Assembly (NCBI GenBank): GCA_016195405.1
Contig: JACPZP010000211.1
Coordinates: forward strand, 1-48,809
Source of the DNA: Planctomycetota bacterium
GTDB lineage: Bacteria > Planctomycetota > Planctomycetia > Gemmatales > Gemmataceae
Direction: 5' to 3'
DNA: 48,809 nt
In this document: piece after piece, positions 32,632 through 41,289 of the stretch
Numbering within the stretch: position 1 is the stretch's first letter
Layout: each line of letters starts with the position of its first letter
Notes under the pieces: model-generated
What the model saw: only the letters and a program-made list of their open reading frames with translations
Databases searched by the model: none
What the model was told of the DNA's origin: nothing
Program-made: the position numbers and the translations under genes

Positions 32632-35600
32632 TCACTTCTTGGCCTTCTTCAGCTCTTCGTAAGCGGCGTTCAACTTGGGTTCGTTCCGCAGCAGCTCCTG
32701 GTATTTGCTGCCGACGATTTGCCAGCCTTCGGGGCTTTTTGAGGTTTCCAATTCGTAGATGTCGGCGGCGGCGCGGCTCAGGAACTGTTTCTCGACGCCC
32801 GGCTTCTCCATTACTGGCTTCGTTTGGCTGTACTTGTAGTTGCACCACGTCCTCTGGTAGAAGGCGCCAAAATAATGCTCCTTGGCGAGCTGGTGTCGCT
32901 TCGCTTCTGTCTCGTTGGCGGGCTTTACTGCAAGCTGCTTCTTGACACTATTCATGATGGCCGACCAACCGTTGCTCGCGGAGCCGTAATTCCCGATGTC
33001 TTCGAGGATGTGCAGGCCCTCTTCCTCCGCAACTAACTGTTGCCGGCCGTTCTTGTGTTTCTGAATTTTGTCCAGCACCTTTTTCGAGCGGATGAACTCC
33101 TCCTTGGCGGCGGCGGGATTCTCTTTCGTCTTGGCGTCCAGGCGGAGGGCCTTGGCATATTGCAGTTGCAGCGCCCAGTAAACGGCGATTTCTTGTTCTT
33201 CGTCCGCCGTCAGATTGGTCTGGTCGAGACATTTCGGAGCGGGGATGCGTGCAAACAGGTCGGCCGCCTTGCCGTATTGGTCGAGGCTGCTGTAAGCCTG
33301 GGCGAAGAAGCTCAGCTCCGCCGGCTTGAGGGACTTCGGGTCGAGCTTCTTCGCCAACTCATCGACGAACGCCCCGAAGTTGGACACGACGCTTTGGAGC
33401 TTGTCCTTGTCTCCCGATTTCTTGAGGGCTTCGACCTGGTTCTTGATGTCGCCGATCAGAATCTGCGGCAAATCGATCTTCTCCAGCTCGCTTTCGTCCT
33501 CGCCGCGAATTCTTTCGACGATGTTGATGAGGTCGCGGGCCTCGTCGATCTTGCCGGTCTGGACTTTGGCCCGCAAAGCCAGCACCAGGTTCGCGGTCAC
33601 CGCGCGATGATCCTTCATCTTGATCGGCGCCTTCATGTCGCCCTTCTGCTTGAGGGCGGCGGCGACGGTTTCAGCCGTGCTGGCAAGCACCTTGTCGTAC
33701 TGTCCGCTGCGGTAGTCGATCTCCGCCATGCTGGAGCGCAGGTTTTTTTTCCAGGCGTCCCATTCCTGCTCGATGGTCTCGCGCGCTTCCCTGCCGAGCC
33801 TGTCTTTAGGAAGTTTGTCATAGCGTGCTTTGAATTCGTCCAAGAAACGCGTCAAGTCCTTCAAGTTCTGGGACGCTTTGGGGAGGTCGTTGCTGCGCAG
33901 GCTGTAGAAGGCATCGGCACGCACGAAAGAGGCTTGCGTTAGCTGAGCGAGAAGGCACTTGAAAGTTGTCGCGGGGTCGGCGTCGGCCGGAAGCGGATTC
34001 ATGCGGGCGATGGCGGCGAGCGCTCGATCGCGAAAACGCTTCTCGTCTTCGGAGTTCTTGGTTTCCTGCCACCCCCTGCGGGCAATCAGAGCCAGCTCGG
34101 CCTGCGCGTAGATGTAGCCCGCGTAATCGCGCGGAATCCTCTCCAATTCTTCGATGGCGTGTTCGTAGTCGTTGTCGCGGAGGTGCAAGTGCGCAAGTTC
34201 GTAGCGGGCGATGCCGAGAACGGGCTCACCCGCCCAGGTCTTGGCGTTTTCCGGGGCAAGGACAAACGCGGCCAGGTCCTTCAAGCGCATACGCGCGCCA
34301 TCGTCTCCCGGATCGCGGCCCGCGAGGTTGGCATAGGTCCGTATGGCATGGCCGGCGGCAGTGGCCGCACGTTTCGAGGGCGGCCTCGTCCGGGCGAGCG
34401 CGTCCCCGGCGACGGCGGCCCGCTGGAGATCGCCCGACGCGAAGTAGCCGGCAGTCAGAAAGTAGCGCGCGTCGTCGACCTTGGCGGCCGGGGTCTTGGC
34501 GTCAGCCATGTTGAGAGCACGTGTAAGAGCCTGCATGGACGTCTTGTGATGGTCGTCGCGTTTCTTTTCCAGGCCGGCGCGCTCATTCTCGTCGGCCCTC
34601 TCCATTTCCGCGTCTGCCTCGCGCGCTCGGAGCATTTCCACGTGCGCCTTGAGAAAGCACTCATCGAAATCCTTGAGGTCGGCGACTGCTGTCTTCTCGC
34701 CCAACTTGAGGTAGCCGATTTGAAGGTTTTTTTGATTGGCTTTCACCGACAGGTCGCCGTTGCTTTCGACGATGGCGTTGAAGTGCTTTTGCGCCTGGTC
34801 GAAGCGTGCAAGCGCTTCCGTGGGCGGCGTTTTTTCCTTGCCTGTGAGGAACTGCTGCCCGTCCCGCAGGAGGGCGACGCCCAATTCATAGCGCACCGCC
34901 CAGCCTTCCGCGGTATGGTGGTGCGCCGGATAGGCCGCCAGCCATTTCTTGCATTCGTCTTCGATGAGGTTGAGCTTTTTCTTGGTGTCGAGCTTCAGCG
35001 TCGGATTGTCCAGGCCTTGGATGTAAAAAACTTTGGCGGCGCGCTGAGCGGCCACGGCGCTTTTGCCGCTGAGGCCCATGACGCGGTCGTACGATTTCTT
35101 GGCAGCCGTCGGGTCTTGAATGTCCTGATAACATTTGACCAACCAGGCTTGAGCCAGAGCGCCGGTCTCCCCTTGATCGGCGGCGGCGATGGTCTCCAGG
35201 ATCTTCTTGGCCCCGTCAATGTGGTCTCCGCGACGGCGATTGGTTTCCAGTTTGCCCGGACCCATAAAGGTGCGGGAGGCGTTGATGAGGTTGAGAGCCC
35301 AGTCGAAGCGTGCTTGCAGACGCTCGTTCCCCGGCAGGCCCTTGATGGCCGCCTCAAGCGCCTGGCCGGCCTGCAGGAATTGCTGCTCGGCCTTCTTGGC
35401 GATGTCGTCCTGTGCCTTGCCCTCCTCTTGGCGCAAAGCTTTGCTAAGTAGGATTTCGCCTTGAAAGTTGGCCAGACGCGCGATCTCGAGCCGGGCCAGC
35501 ACGTTCTCCGGTCCTGAAGGGTTCTTCTGCACAAATTCTTCCAACAGGGCGCGCGCGCTGGCAGAGAGGGTGGCCCGCTGCTCGGGCTCCTTCTGCCGCG

Positions 35601-35838
35601 CCAGGGCGGCAAGAGCGCGGCCTTGCTCGAGCGTTAGGAGCTGGGCCCATTTGGGGTCGGTCAGCTTGGGATCGGTTTTCTTGAGCTTGTCGATGTATTC
35701 CAGAGCGAGATCGCTATAACCTTTGTCGCGCAGTTTCCGAACGAAGTCGATTTCGATTTCCGGCGCTTCCTGTGCGTGCGCGGCGTTCGGGACAAGCAAA
35801 AGCAAACACGGCGTCAGAAACGAAAACAGTCGTGCCAT
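32632..35838 (-). CDS. Large secreted TPR/helical-repeat protein, 1068 aa
   Basis: The protein starts with a signal peptide (about 1-22, ending AHAQ). The rest is almost all helical and Lys/Ala/Glu-rich with TPR-like units (for example YSDLALEYIDKLKK near 38-51 and AYSSLDQYGKAADLFARI around 860), consistent with a long superhelical scaffold in the periplasm. No catalytic motif or membrane anchor is visible. ATG 35838 is the only start in the region that gives a signal peptide. It is the first of two adjacent minus-strand TPR genes. Its partners are unknown. Confidence 0.82.
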   Translation of the reverse strand: MARLFSFLTPCLLLLVPNAAHAQEAPEIEIDFVRKLRDKGYSDLALEYIDKLKKTDPKLTDPKWAQLLTLEQGRALAALARQKEPEQRATLSASARALLEEFVQKNPSGPENVLARLEIARLANFQGEILLSKALRQEEGKAQDDIAKKAEQQFLQAGQALEAAIKGLPGNERLQARFDWALNLINASRTFMGPGKLETNRRRGDHIDGAKKILETIAAADQGETGALAQAWLVKCYQDIQDPTAAKKSYDRVMGLSGKSAVAAQRAAKVFYIQGLDNPTLKLDTKKKLNLIEDECKKWLAAYPAHHHTAEGWAVRYELGVALLRDGQQFLTGKEKTPPTEALARFDQAQKHFNAIVESNGDLSVKANQKNLQIGYLKLGEKTAVADLKDFDECFLKAHVEMLRAREADAEMERADENERAGLEKKRDDHHKTSMQALTRALNMADAKTPAAKVDDARYFLTAGYFASGDLQRAAVAGDALARTRPPSKRAATAAGHAIRTYANLAGRDPGDDGARMRLKDLAAFVLAPENAKTWAGEPVLGIARYELAHLHLRDNDYEHAIEELERIPRDYAGYIYAQAELALIARRGWQETKNSEDEKRFRDRALAAIARMNPLPADADPATTFKCLLAQLTQASFVRADAFYSLRSNDLPKASQNLKDLTRFLDEFKARYDKLPKDRLGREARETIEQEWDAWKKNLRSSMAEIDYRSGQYDKVLASTAETVAAALKQKGDMKAPIKMKDHRAVTANLVLALRAKVQTGKIDEARDLINIVERIRGEDESELEKIDLPQILIGDIKNQVEALKKSGDKDKLQSVVSNFGAFVDELAKKLDPKSLKPAELSFFAQAYSSLDQYGKAADLFARIPAPKCLDQTNLTADEEQEIAVYWALQLQYAKALRLDAKTKENPAAAKEEFIRSKKVLDKIQKHKNGRQQLVAEEEGLHILEDIGNYGSASNGWSAIMNSVKKQLAVKPANETEAKRHQLAKEHYFGAFYQRTWCNYKYSQTKPVMEKPGVEKQFLSRAAADIYELETSKSPEGWQIVGSKYQELLRNEPKLNAAYEELKKAKK

Positions 35839-35957
35839 AGATGTGATCTAAACCCGAGATGAGAAAGCGTTCGCAGAGCGGACTTCGCGGCCGGAGCGCT
35901 TGATTCAGTATAAATGGGCGGTCAGGGAGGTCAAGGAAGTTTTGCGAACGCATGGTT

Positions 35958-35988
35958 TTGTGAACACTTCGTCCGTTCCCGGTATCAT
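35958..35988 (+). promoter_or_regulatory. Candidate promoter of rnpB
   Basis: TTGTGA (35958-35963) and TATCAT (35983-35988) lie 19 bp apart and about 13 bp before the RNA 5' end at about 36001. The spacer is somewhat long, and the position is the main support. Confidence 0.4.
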
Positions 35989-36000
35989 AAAGGAGATCCG

Positions 36001-36450
36001 CGAGTCGGCCGGACGGTCGCTGTCCGGCGGCCGGGGCGCGAGTCCCGGCTTGTCGGAGAGAGGAAAGTCCGGGCTCCAAAGGACACGGTGGTGGGTAACG
36101 CCCACCGTCCAAGGCGGGCACCTTCGGGCGCCAGCCAAGGATAGGGAAAGTGCAACAGAAAGCATACCGCCGGCTTCGTTTAGCCGCGAGCCAGCGGCGA
36201 GCGCGGGTCCGAATGCTCGCCGAAGACTCGCGGCTAAGCGGAGCCGGTAAGGGTGAAAAGGCGGGGTAAGAGCCCACCAGCAGCTTGGCGACAGGCTGGC
36301 TCGGCAAACCCCACCGGGAGCAAGGCCAAATAGGGGAGCAGGACTGGTCCGGTCCGCTATGACTCCCGGGTAGGCCGCTCGATCGGCCGGGCAACCGGCC
36401 GGCTAGATAAATGACCGCCCTCGACAGAACCCGGCTTACAGGCCGGCTCG
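36001..36450 (+). ncRNA. rnpB: RNase P RNA, bacterial type A, with palindromic repeat in P12
   Basis: RNase P RNA is the catalytic RNA that removes 5' leaders from tRNA precursors. Conserved segments read in order are gagaggaaagtccgggc (J3/4-P4), acagaaagcatacc, ggtaagggtgaaaa, gtaagagcccaccag and agataaatgaccgccc with a final acagaacccggcttac. P1 is formed by cgagtcggcc at 36001-36010 and ggccggctcg at 36441-36450. Between P11 and the ggtaagggtgaaa block, the P12 position holds a genomic palindromic repeat (36178-36239), which lengthens that arm. Ends are set by P1 pairing and may shift by a few bases. Confidence 0.95.
36178..36239. repeat. Palindromic repeat inside RNase P RNA P12
   Basis: About 62 bp with arms tagccgcgagccagcggcga and its approximate complement tcgccgaagactcgcggcta. 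The left arm matches 2390-2414 and partly 39348-39373, so it is a mobile or dispersed repeat rather than native RNase P sequence. It is bounded by native P12 pairs (ccggctt/ggagccgg). Confidence 0.8.
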
Positions 36451-36486
36451 CGGATCCTTCTGAACGCCCATTTGACGGTAATCGGC

Positions 36487-37089
36487 ATGTCCAAAATCCT
36501 AGTCCTCGGCACGCGGAACGCAAAAAAGCGGCAGGAAATCTGCGAAATTCTCGGCGACCTCGGCTGGCAACTTCAAGATCTCTCGCAATGGCCCGGTACG
36601 CCCGAAGTCGACGAGGACGGCGGCACTTTCGAGGAGAACGCGCGCAAAAAAGCCGTCGAAGTCGCATTGGCCCTCAAACAGTGGACACTGGGCGAGGATA
36701 GCGGCCTGGTCGTCCCTGGTCTCGGCGGCCGCCCCGGAGTGCTTTCCGCCCGCTATGCCGGAAAGCAGGGCGATGACGAAGCCAACAACAACAGGCTGCT
36801 CGCCGAGTTGGCCCCGTTGCCCGGTGACCATCGAGCGGCCTATTACGTCTGCACCGCCGCGCTCGCCGATCCCGACGGTAAGGTCCACGCGGTCGTGGAA
36901 GGCCGCTGTCACGGCGTCATTATCAAGGAGCGCCGCGGCGCCGGCGGCTTCGGCTATGATCCACTGTTCTTGATTCCGGAATATCACAAGACTTTCGGCG
37001 AATTAAGTCCGCGCGTCAAGCAGGCGCTCAGCCACCGCGCCCGCGCGCTCGCGAAGCTTCGACCGAAGCTGCGGGACCTTCAGGGTTAA
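36487..37089 (+). CDS. rdgB: XTP/dITP diphosphatase (RdgB/HAM1 family)
   Basis: This 200-aa housekeeping enzyme hydrolyses dITP, XTP and ITP to monophosphates, keeping deaminated purines out of DNA and RNA. Hallmarks: the N-terminal LGTRNAKKRQEI (about 7-18), GTFEENARKKA, the EDSGL motif with the metal/catalytic acids, RYAGKQGDD, GFGYDPLF (about 155-162) and a final LSHRARALAK. ATG 36487 gives the standard N-terminus MSKILVLGT. It starts just after rnpB on the same strand. Length is normal. Confidence 0.95.
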   Translation: MSKILVLGTRNAKKRQEICEILGDLGWQLQDLSQWPGTPEVDEDGGTFEENARKKAVEVALALKQWTLGEDSGLVVPGLGGRPGVLSARYAGKQGDDEANNNRLLAELAPLPGDHRAAYYVCTAALADPDGKVHAVVEGRCHGVIIKERRGAGGFGYDPLFLIPEYHKTFGELSPRVKQALSHRARALAKLRPKLRDLQG

Positions 37090-37239
37090 GCCGATCCGTT
37101 TGCAATTCACACAAGCTAGCTTTCAGCGAGCCTCGCCGGGCGCCGGAGAGCGCGAAACGCAAGTGAACGGGGTTTTGCGCGCCCGGAGCATTTCATAAAA
37201 TGGAGCAGAACTTGTATTTCCCTGAGGATCGATTCCAAA

Positions 37240-39339
37240 ATGGCCTTTGACCTTCCCAAGGTGCGTAATATCGGCATCATCGCCCACATTGATGCCGGCA
37301 AGACGACCACCACCGAGCATGTCCTTTATTACTCCGGCGCCAAGCACAAGCTCGGCGGCGTCGACGAGGGCACTACCGATACGGACTACGATCCTGAAGA
37401 ACAAGAACGTGGCATCACGATCTACAGCGCCTGCATCCCGTTCAAGTGGCGCGATTGCACCATTAACCTGATCGACACGCCCGGCCACGTTGACTTCACC
37501 GCGGAAGTCGAGCGCAGCCTGCGCGTTCTCGACGGCGCCGTTGTCGTATTCGACGCTCAGAAAGGGGTCGAGGCTCAGTCGGAAACCGTCTGGCGACAAG
37601 CGGACAAGTATCACGTTCCCCGGCTCGTTTTTGTCAACAAAATGGACGTGGTCGGCGCCAATTTCGAAAACGCCATCGATGAAATCAAAGAACGGCTTGA
37701 AGGAGTGCCGGCGCCGATCAATATCCCCATCGGCGCCGGCTCCATCAAAGACAGTCACACGCCGTTTCGCGGCATCATCGACCTGCTCGAAATGAAAGCC
37801 CTTTTCTTCGACGACAAAACCAACGGCAAGACCATCAAGACTGAGGCGATCCCCGCTGAGTACGCGGTCGAAGCTCGCCGCTGGCACGACCATCTTTTCG
37901 AAGTGCTCACGAAACACGACGACAAGGACCGCCTCACCAGCGCCTACCTGGAAGGCAAGGAAATTCAGGCGGACACCATCCGTGCGGTTCTGCGCGATCA
38001 GACGCTGGCTCGATACATTCAGCCGGTGTTGTGTGGCTCGGGTCGCGAGCACATCGGCATTCAACCGCTTATGGACGCCGTCACGTGGTATCTGCCGAAT
38101 CCGCTTGATCGCCCGCCGGTCGTGGGCCGCAATCCAGTCAAAAAGGACAAGGAGGAGAAGCGCAAACCAGATCCGAAGGAGCCGTTCTGCGCCCTCGTTT
38201 TCAAGATCGTGGCCGACGCGCACGGCGATCTGTTCTACTTGCGCATCTATTCGGGAACATTGAAGGCCAATAGCCGGGTGTGGAACCCCGGCAAGCAAGT
38301 GAAGGAGTTCGCCAGCAAGCTCTACCACGTTCTCGCTGATCCGAACCATCGCGAGGATTTGCCGACAGCTCCCGCGGGGGACATCGTCGCCATCATCGGT
38401 CCCAAGGAATCCATCACCGGCGACACCTTGTGCGATCAGCAAAACCCGATCCTTCTGGAGCAAATCCATTTTGCCGAGGCCGTAGTGGCGATGTCGATCG
38501 AGCCGGAATCGTCGGCTGACAAGGACAAGCTGACCGACGCGTTGGACCGGCTCAAGCGCGAAGATCCGACGTTCACCTGGCGCGTCGATGCCGACACCGG
38601 CCAAACGCTGATGAACGGCATGGGCATTCTGCATCTGGAAGTGAAGCGGCACCGCATGGAGCGCGATTTCCGACTCAAAATCCGTGTCGGCAAGCCGCGT
38701 GTCAGCTATCGCGAAACGATGAGGCAAAAGATCCGCGTTGAAGGCGAGTGCATTCGCCAAGCCGGGACCGCGGGACTATTCGCGAAGGTGACCGTCGAAT
38801 TCGAGCCGAAAAAACTGCCCGAAGGAACATTGGTGCAAACGAAGACCTTGGACGGAATTCTGCCGCCGCTCTTCGTTCACGCCGCCGAGCAAGGGCTCAA
38901 GGGGGCATTGCAGTCGGGCGAACTTGGCTACCCGGTCATGAACGTGCAGGCGACCATCATCGCCGGCCAAATGCACGAAGCCGATTCCAACGAGATCGCC
39001 TTTCAAGCCGCCGGCGCCGACGCCGTCCACAAGGCGCTTAAGAACAACATGATCCTCTTGGAGCCCGTGATGGACACGCAAGTCACGGTCCCCGAAGAAT
39101 ACCTGGGCCCCGTCACCGCCGACCTGAACGGCCGAAGAGCCGAGGTGACCGAAGTCGTAAGCCGCGGCAAGCTGCGCGTCATCAAGGCGCTGGTGCCCTT
39201 AGCGCGAATGTTCGACTACTCGGACAAGGTGAGAAGTTTGTCGCAAGGCCGGGCGAGCTGGACGATGGAGCCGAAAGCGTACGCGCCGGTGGCGGAGGAG
39301 GAAGTACGGCGAATGTTCGGCGAGGGCGCGGGCTTTTGA
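37240..39339 (+). CDS. fusA: Translation elongation factor G
   Basis: EF-G is the GTPase that drives ribosomal translocation and helps recycling. The 699-aa protein has G1 AHIDAGKT (15-22), switch region EEQERGITI, G3 DTPGH, G4 NKMD, and then domains II-V. In domain IV the tip loop QMHEADSNE keeps the functional His. GAGG lies upstream of ATG 37240. It is not next to rpsL/rpsG as in the classical str operon but about 7 kb away on the other strand, and several segments (ARRWHDHLFE, a KKDKEEKRKPD linker) diverge from standard EF-G. It may therefore be one of two EF-G paralogues. Confidence 0.93.
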   Translation: MAFDLPKVRNIGIIAHIDAGKTTTTEHVLYYSGAKHKLGGVDEGTTDTDYDPEEQERGITIYSACIPFKWRDCTINLIDTPGHVDFTAEVERSLRVLDGAVVVFDAQKGVEAQSETVWRQADKYHVPRLVFVNKMDVVGANFENAIDEIKERLEGVPAPINIPIGAGSIKDSHTPFRGIIDLLEMKALFFDDKTNGKTIKTEAIPAEYAVEARRWHDHLFEVLTKHDDKDRLTSAYLEGKEIQADTIRAVLRDQTLARYIQPVLCGSGREHIGIQPLMDAVTWYLPNPLDRPPVVGRNPVKKDKEEKRKPDPKEPFCALVFKIVADAHGDLFYLRIYSGTLKANSRVWNPGKQVKEFASKLYHVLADPNHREDLPTAPAGDIVAIIGPKESITGDTLCDQQNPILLEQIHFAEAVVAMSIEPESSADKDKLTDALDRLKREDPTFTWRVDADTGQTLMNGMGILHLEVKRHRMERDFRLKIRVGKPRVSYRETMRQKIRVEGECIRQAGTAGLFAKVTVEFEPKKLPEGTLVQTKTLDGILPPLFVHAAEQGLKGALQSGELGYPVMNVQATIIAGQMHEADSNEIAFQAAGADAVHKALKNNMILLEPVMDTQVTVPEEYLGPVTADLNGRRAEVTEVVSRGKLRVIKALVPLARMFDYSDKVRSLSQGRASWTMEPKAYAPVAEEEVRRMFGEGAGF

Positions 39340-39347
39340 AGCGGCTC

Positions 39348-39373
39348 GTTTAGCGGGGAGCCGCAGGCGACCG
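39348..39373. repeat. Variant gtttagc repeat arm
   Basis: gtttagcggggagccgcagg after the EF-G stop resembles the left arm of the element in rnpB with several substitutions. No complete right arm is seen. Confidence 0.4.
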
Positions 39374-39441
39374 GGCCTATAACCCGTCCCTTCTTCCTCT
39401 CATAATTCTGGTTGCGGTATTGCGGAATCGGGAGGATGAAC

Positions 39442-40269
39442 ATGGCGATTGATGACCTAACTCAACTCGTGGAGCCACCCAAGTTCCTGGTTGAAAAAGG
39501 CGACCCAAGCATTTGGCGTTCAATCGAACAAAGAATAGGGACACCTCTCCCAGACGACTTCCGTGATTTCGGAATCACTTATGGCTCTGGAAGCTTTGTT
39601 GACCCTTCACTGAGAATTTCTGTCTACAATCCGTTCTCCGAGTCTTTTCAAGAACGGATTAATCAACACCGTTATACCCTTGAAGCGCTCAAAGCGGGAG
39701 AAGGAGATGAGTATTTCCCCTATGGCATCTTTCCCGCTCCGGGAGGGCTCGTCGCTTGGGGGCACGATGACCTGGCAGGCGAACTGTATTGGCTTACGGT
39801 TGGCAAGCCAAATAATTGGCGTGTCATTGTCCGCGACGATCCAAATGAGCTTGAAGAATTTGGCGAAACGATGACAACATTTTTAGCAAAGGTTTTCGCG
39901 CGGCGTATCTCCGTAAGAGCATGGCCCGAACCCATTTTGCGGGATTCCGTGAGTATTCGTTTCGAATCAGAAGTCTTCGCAGTTCTCGAACGGGAGAATC
40001 CGCAAACGATCTATGCGTTCTATGTAGAGAATGGAAATCGCGCGGATTTCTGGGTTCGCGATGAGCGCTCGCAGGTCGGTGTCTGCTATTACGTCAAGGC
40101 AATCGGCGGTAAGCGAGAAGGCCCGCTGTGTGGAATTCCCGACGAATACGATCGACCGGTCGTGACAATGGATATCTACGCAAACGCCACGCTCATTGAA
40201 AAGGACGTTGATGCTCCCCACGGCTATCAGCGGTCGTTTTTTCGCGTTGAGCCACCTACCGGGGCCTAG
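39442..40269 (+). CDS. SMI1/KNR4 (SUKH)-like protein, 275 aa
   Basis: The first ~150 residues match the SUKH pattern: SIEQRIGTPLPDDFRDFGITYGSG, then PYGIFPAPGGLVAWG and LYWLTVG. SUKH proteins commonly act as immunity proteins against contact-dependent toxins. The last ~110 residues are a separate beta-rich part with no family I know. ATG 39442 is chosen because GGAGG lies six bases upstream; ATG 39436 would leave no spacing. Codon use is visibly less GC-rich than in the neighbouring EF-G gene, which suggests transfer. No cognate toxin is next to it. Confidence 0.75.
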   Translation: MAIDDLTQLVEPPKFLVEKGDPSIWRSIEQRIGTPLPDDFRDFGITYGSGSFVDPSLRISVYNPFSESFQERINQHRYTLEALKAGEGDEYFPYGIFPAPGGLVAWGHDDLAGELYWLTVGKPNNWRVIVRDDPNELEEFGETMTTFLAKVFARRISVRAWPEPILRDSVSIRFESEVFAVLERENPQTIYAFYVENGNRADFWVRDERSQVGVCYYVKAIGGKREGPLCGIPDEYDRPVVTMDIYANATLIEKDVDAPHGYQRSFFRVEPPTGA

Positions 40270-40274
40270 ATCAG

Positions 40275-40622
40275 TTACAGCGGTAAGAACTCCACTTTGT
40301 CTGCCATATACTCGAGATCACCGGCTTTGGCGATAATCTCCAAATCCCGGACAATCTGTCCCACAGTGAGTGCCAGTTGGGCGCAGTAAACAACGCCGGC
40401 AAAATGTTCCGACCCTTGCTGCCGCTTTGAAGCTTCCTTCAAGAAGTCTTCGTCTTGGCTAAAAAGAACTCGATTCAGAGCAGTTGCCCGGTCCAAGAGC
40501 TGTGGATCGAGCATCATATCGGCCTGGTCTTCTTGAGCCGTGAGAACATCGACGCCGCGAATGCGCAGGCCGTTGGTGATCCCGCTGTGAACATGCACAT
40601 CCATGTAGAATGATAAGCTCAT
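40275..40622 (-). CDS. DUF5615 PIN-like protein (probable toxin)
   Basis: This is a 115-aa PIN-like domain of the DUF5615 type. It shows the N-terminal acidic strand FYMDVHVHSG, DVLTAQE, the LFSQDEDFLKEA motif and a late helix, fitting the acidic pocket of PIN nucleases. It overlaps the preceding DUF433 gene by four bases (40619-40622), the usual order of these toxin-antitoxin-like pairs. Nuclease activity is inferred from the family. Confidence 0.82.
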   Translation of the reverse strand: MSLSFYMDVHVHSGITNGLRIRGVDVLTAQEDQADMMLDPQLLDRATALNRVLFSQDEDFLKEASKRQQGSEHFAGVVYCAQLALTVGQIVRDLEIIAKAGDLEYMADKVEFLPL

Positions 40623-40933
40623 CGAATTTTCCCAAGCCGACGCAGCTTCTGACGTAGCGGGGAATCCAGATTCGCAGCTCGCAGCTTCTCGTATTCCTCC
40701 AATTCTCTCTCGAATTCTGCATCGAATTCCGCTTGATGGTCATGGTAGTAGCTCAAAGCCGCATAAATCTGCGCCATCGAAAGGTAACCATCATGCTGCC
40801 GCGCAATTTCCTCGGCGCTCCACCCGTGAGCGATTTTCTCCATCGCGATCATTTTGACCTTAAATCTTGTGCCTTCAATGAAGGCGCGGCCCTGTTCGTC
40901 AAGGACGATGTGCTTTGTCGTAGTGTCGGTCAT
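40619..40933 (-). CDS. DUF433 protein (probable antitoxin)
   Basis: This is a 104-aa protein with the DUF433 winged-helix region (IEGTRFKVKMIAME, then GWSAEEIARQHDGYLSMAQIYAALSYY), followed by an acidic helical tail that likely contacts the DUF5615 partner. ATG 40931-40933 has GAGG upstream. Pairs of this kind are usually autoregulated by the antitoxin. The pairing is seen directly; the function is inferred from the family. Confidence 0.85.
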   Translation of the reverse strand: MTDTTTKHIVLDEQGRAFIEGTRFKVKMIAMEKIAHGWSAEEIARQHDGYLSMAQIYAALSYYHDHQAEFDAEFERELEEYEKLRAANLDSPLRQKLRRLGKIR

Positions 40934-41289
40934 TTCAATTTCCTCTTTACCTCACCGAATTCTATCAGGCAAGCGCCGCTTGCCGCAATCGAAGGTCAAC
41001 CATCGACGGCATTTCACTTCTCCGCCGGCGGTAAGGTCGTTTGCCTGGCTGTGAGGACGCCCCAGCGTCGTCGCATCGCCGTCTACGAGGAAAGAAATTC
41101 GTTGCATGAACGAAATATCCGTTTCAGGACCTGTGCGTCACTCTCGAAATAAATGAAATTGAAGTCATAATCTAGACGCGGTGCTGCCTCTTTGTGCGAA
41201 TTCGCCTTGCCTACGTGGTTCCGCTCCCTCCCGTAATGGCCCTTTCTGCGATATCATTTTAGCTAACAAACACTGACGCGGTGATTTCG
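40934..41289. other. Intergenic region, ~356 bp
   Basis: No convincing gene. It holds the AT-rich repeat copy at 41105-41154. A short stretch around 41009-41092 translates on the plus strand to FHFSAGGKVVCLAV and RRRIAVYEE, faintly like a WD40 blade. No clear promoter for the downstream kinase can be named. Confidence 0.4.
41105..41154. repeat. AT-rich dispersed repeat, copy B
   Basis: Matches copy A (31193-31242) from catgaacgaaa through ctct and aataaat, with roughly a quarter of positions different. No gene is attached. Confidence 0.45.

Noticed and set aside
34159..35451. 430-aa plus-strand frame opposite the large TPR gene
   Set aside because: Mirror frame of a Lys/Ala/Glu-rich gene in GC-rich DNA; no domain and no ribosome site.
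37123..38760. 545-aa minus-strand frame opposite fusA
   Set aside because: Antisense shadow of EF-G; no recognisable motif.
41009..41092. WD40-like fragment (FHFSAGGKVV, RRRIAVYEE)
   Set aside because: Too short and without flanking similarity; chance resemblance cannot be excluded.
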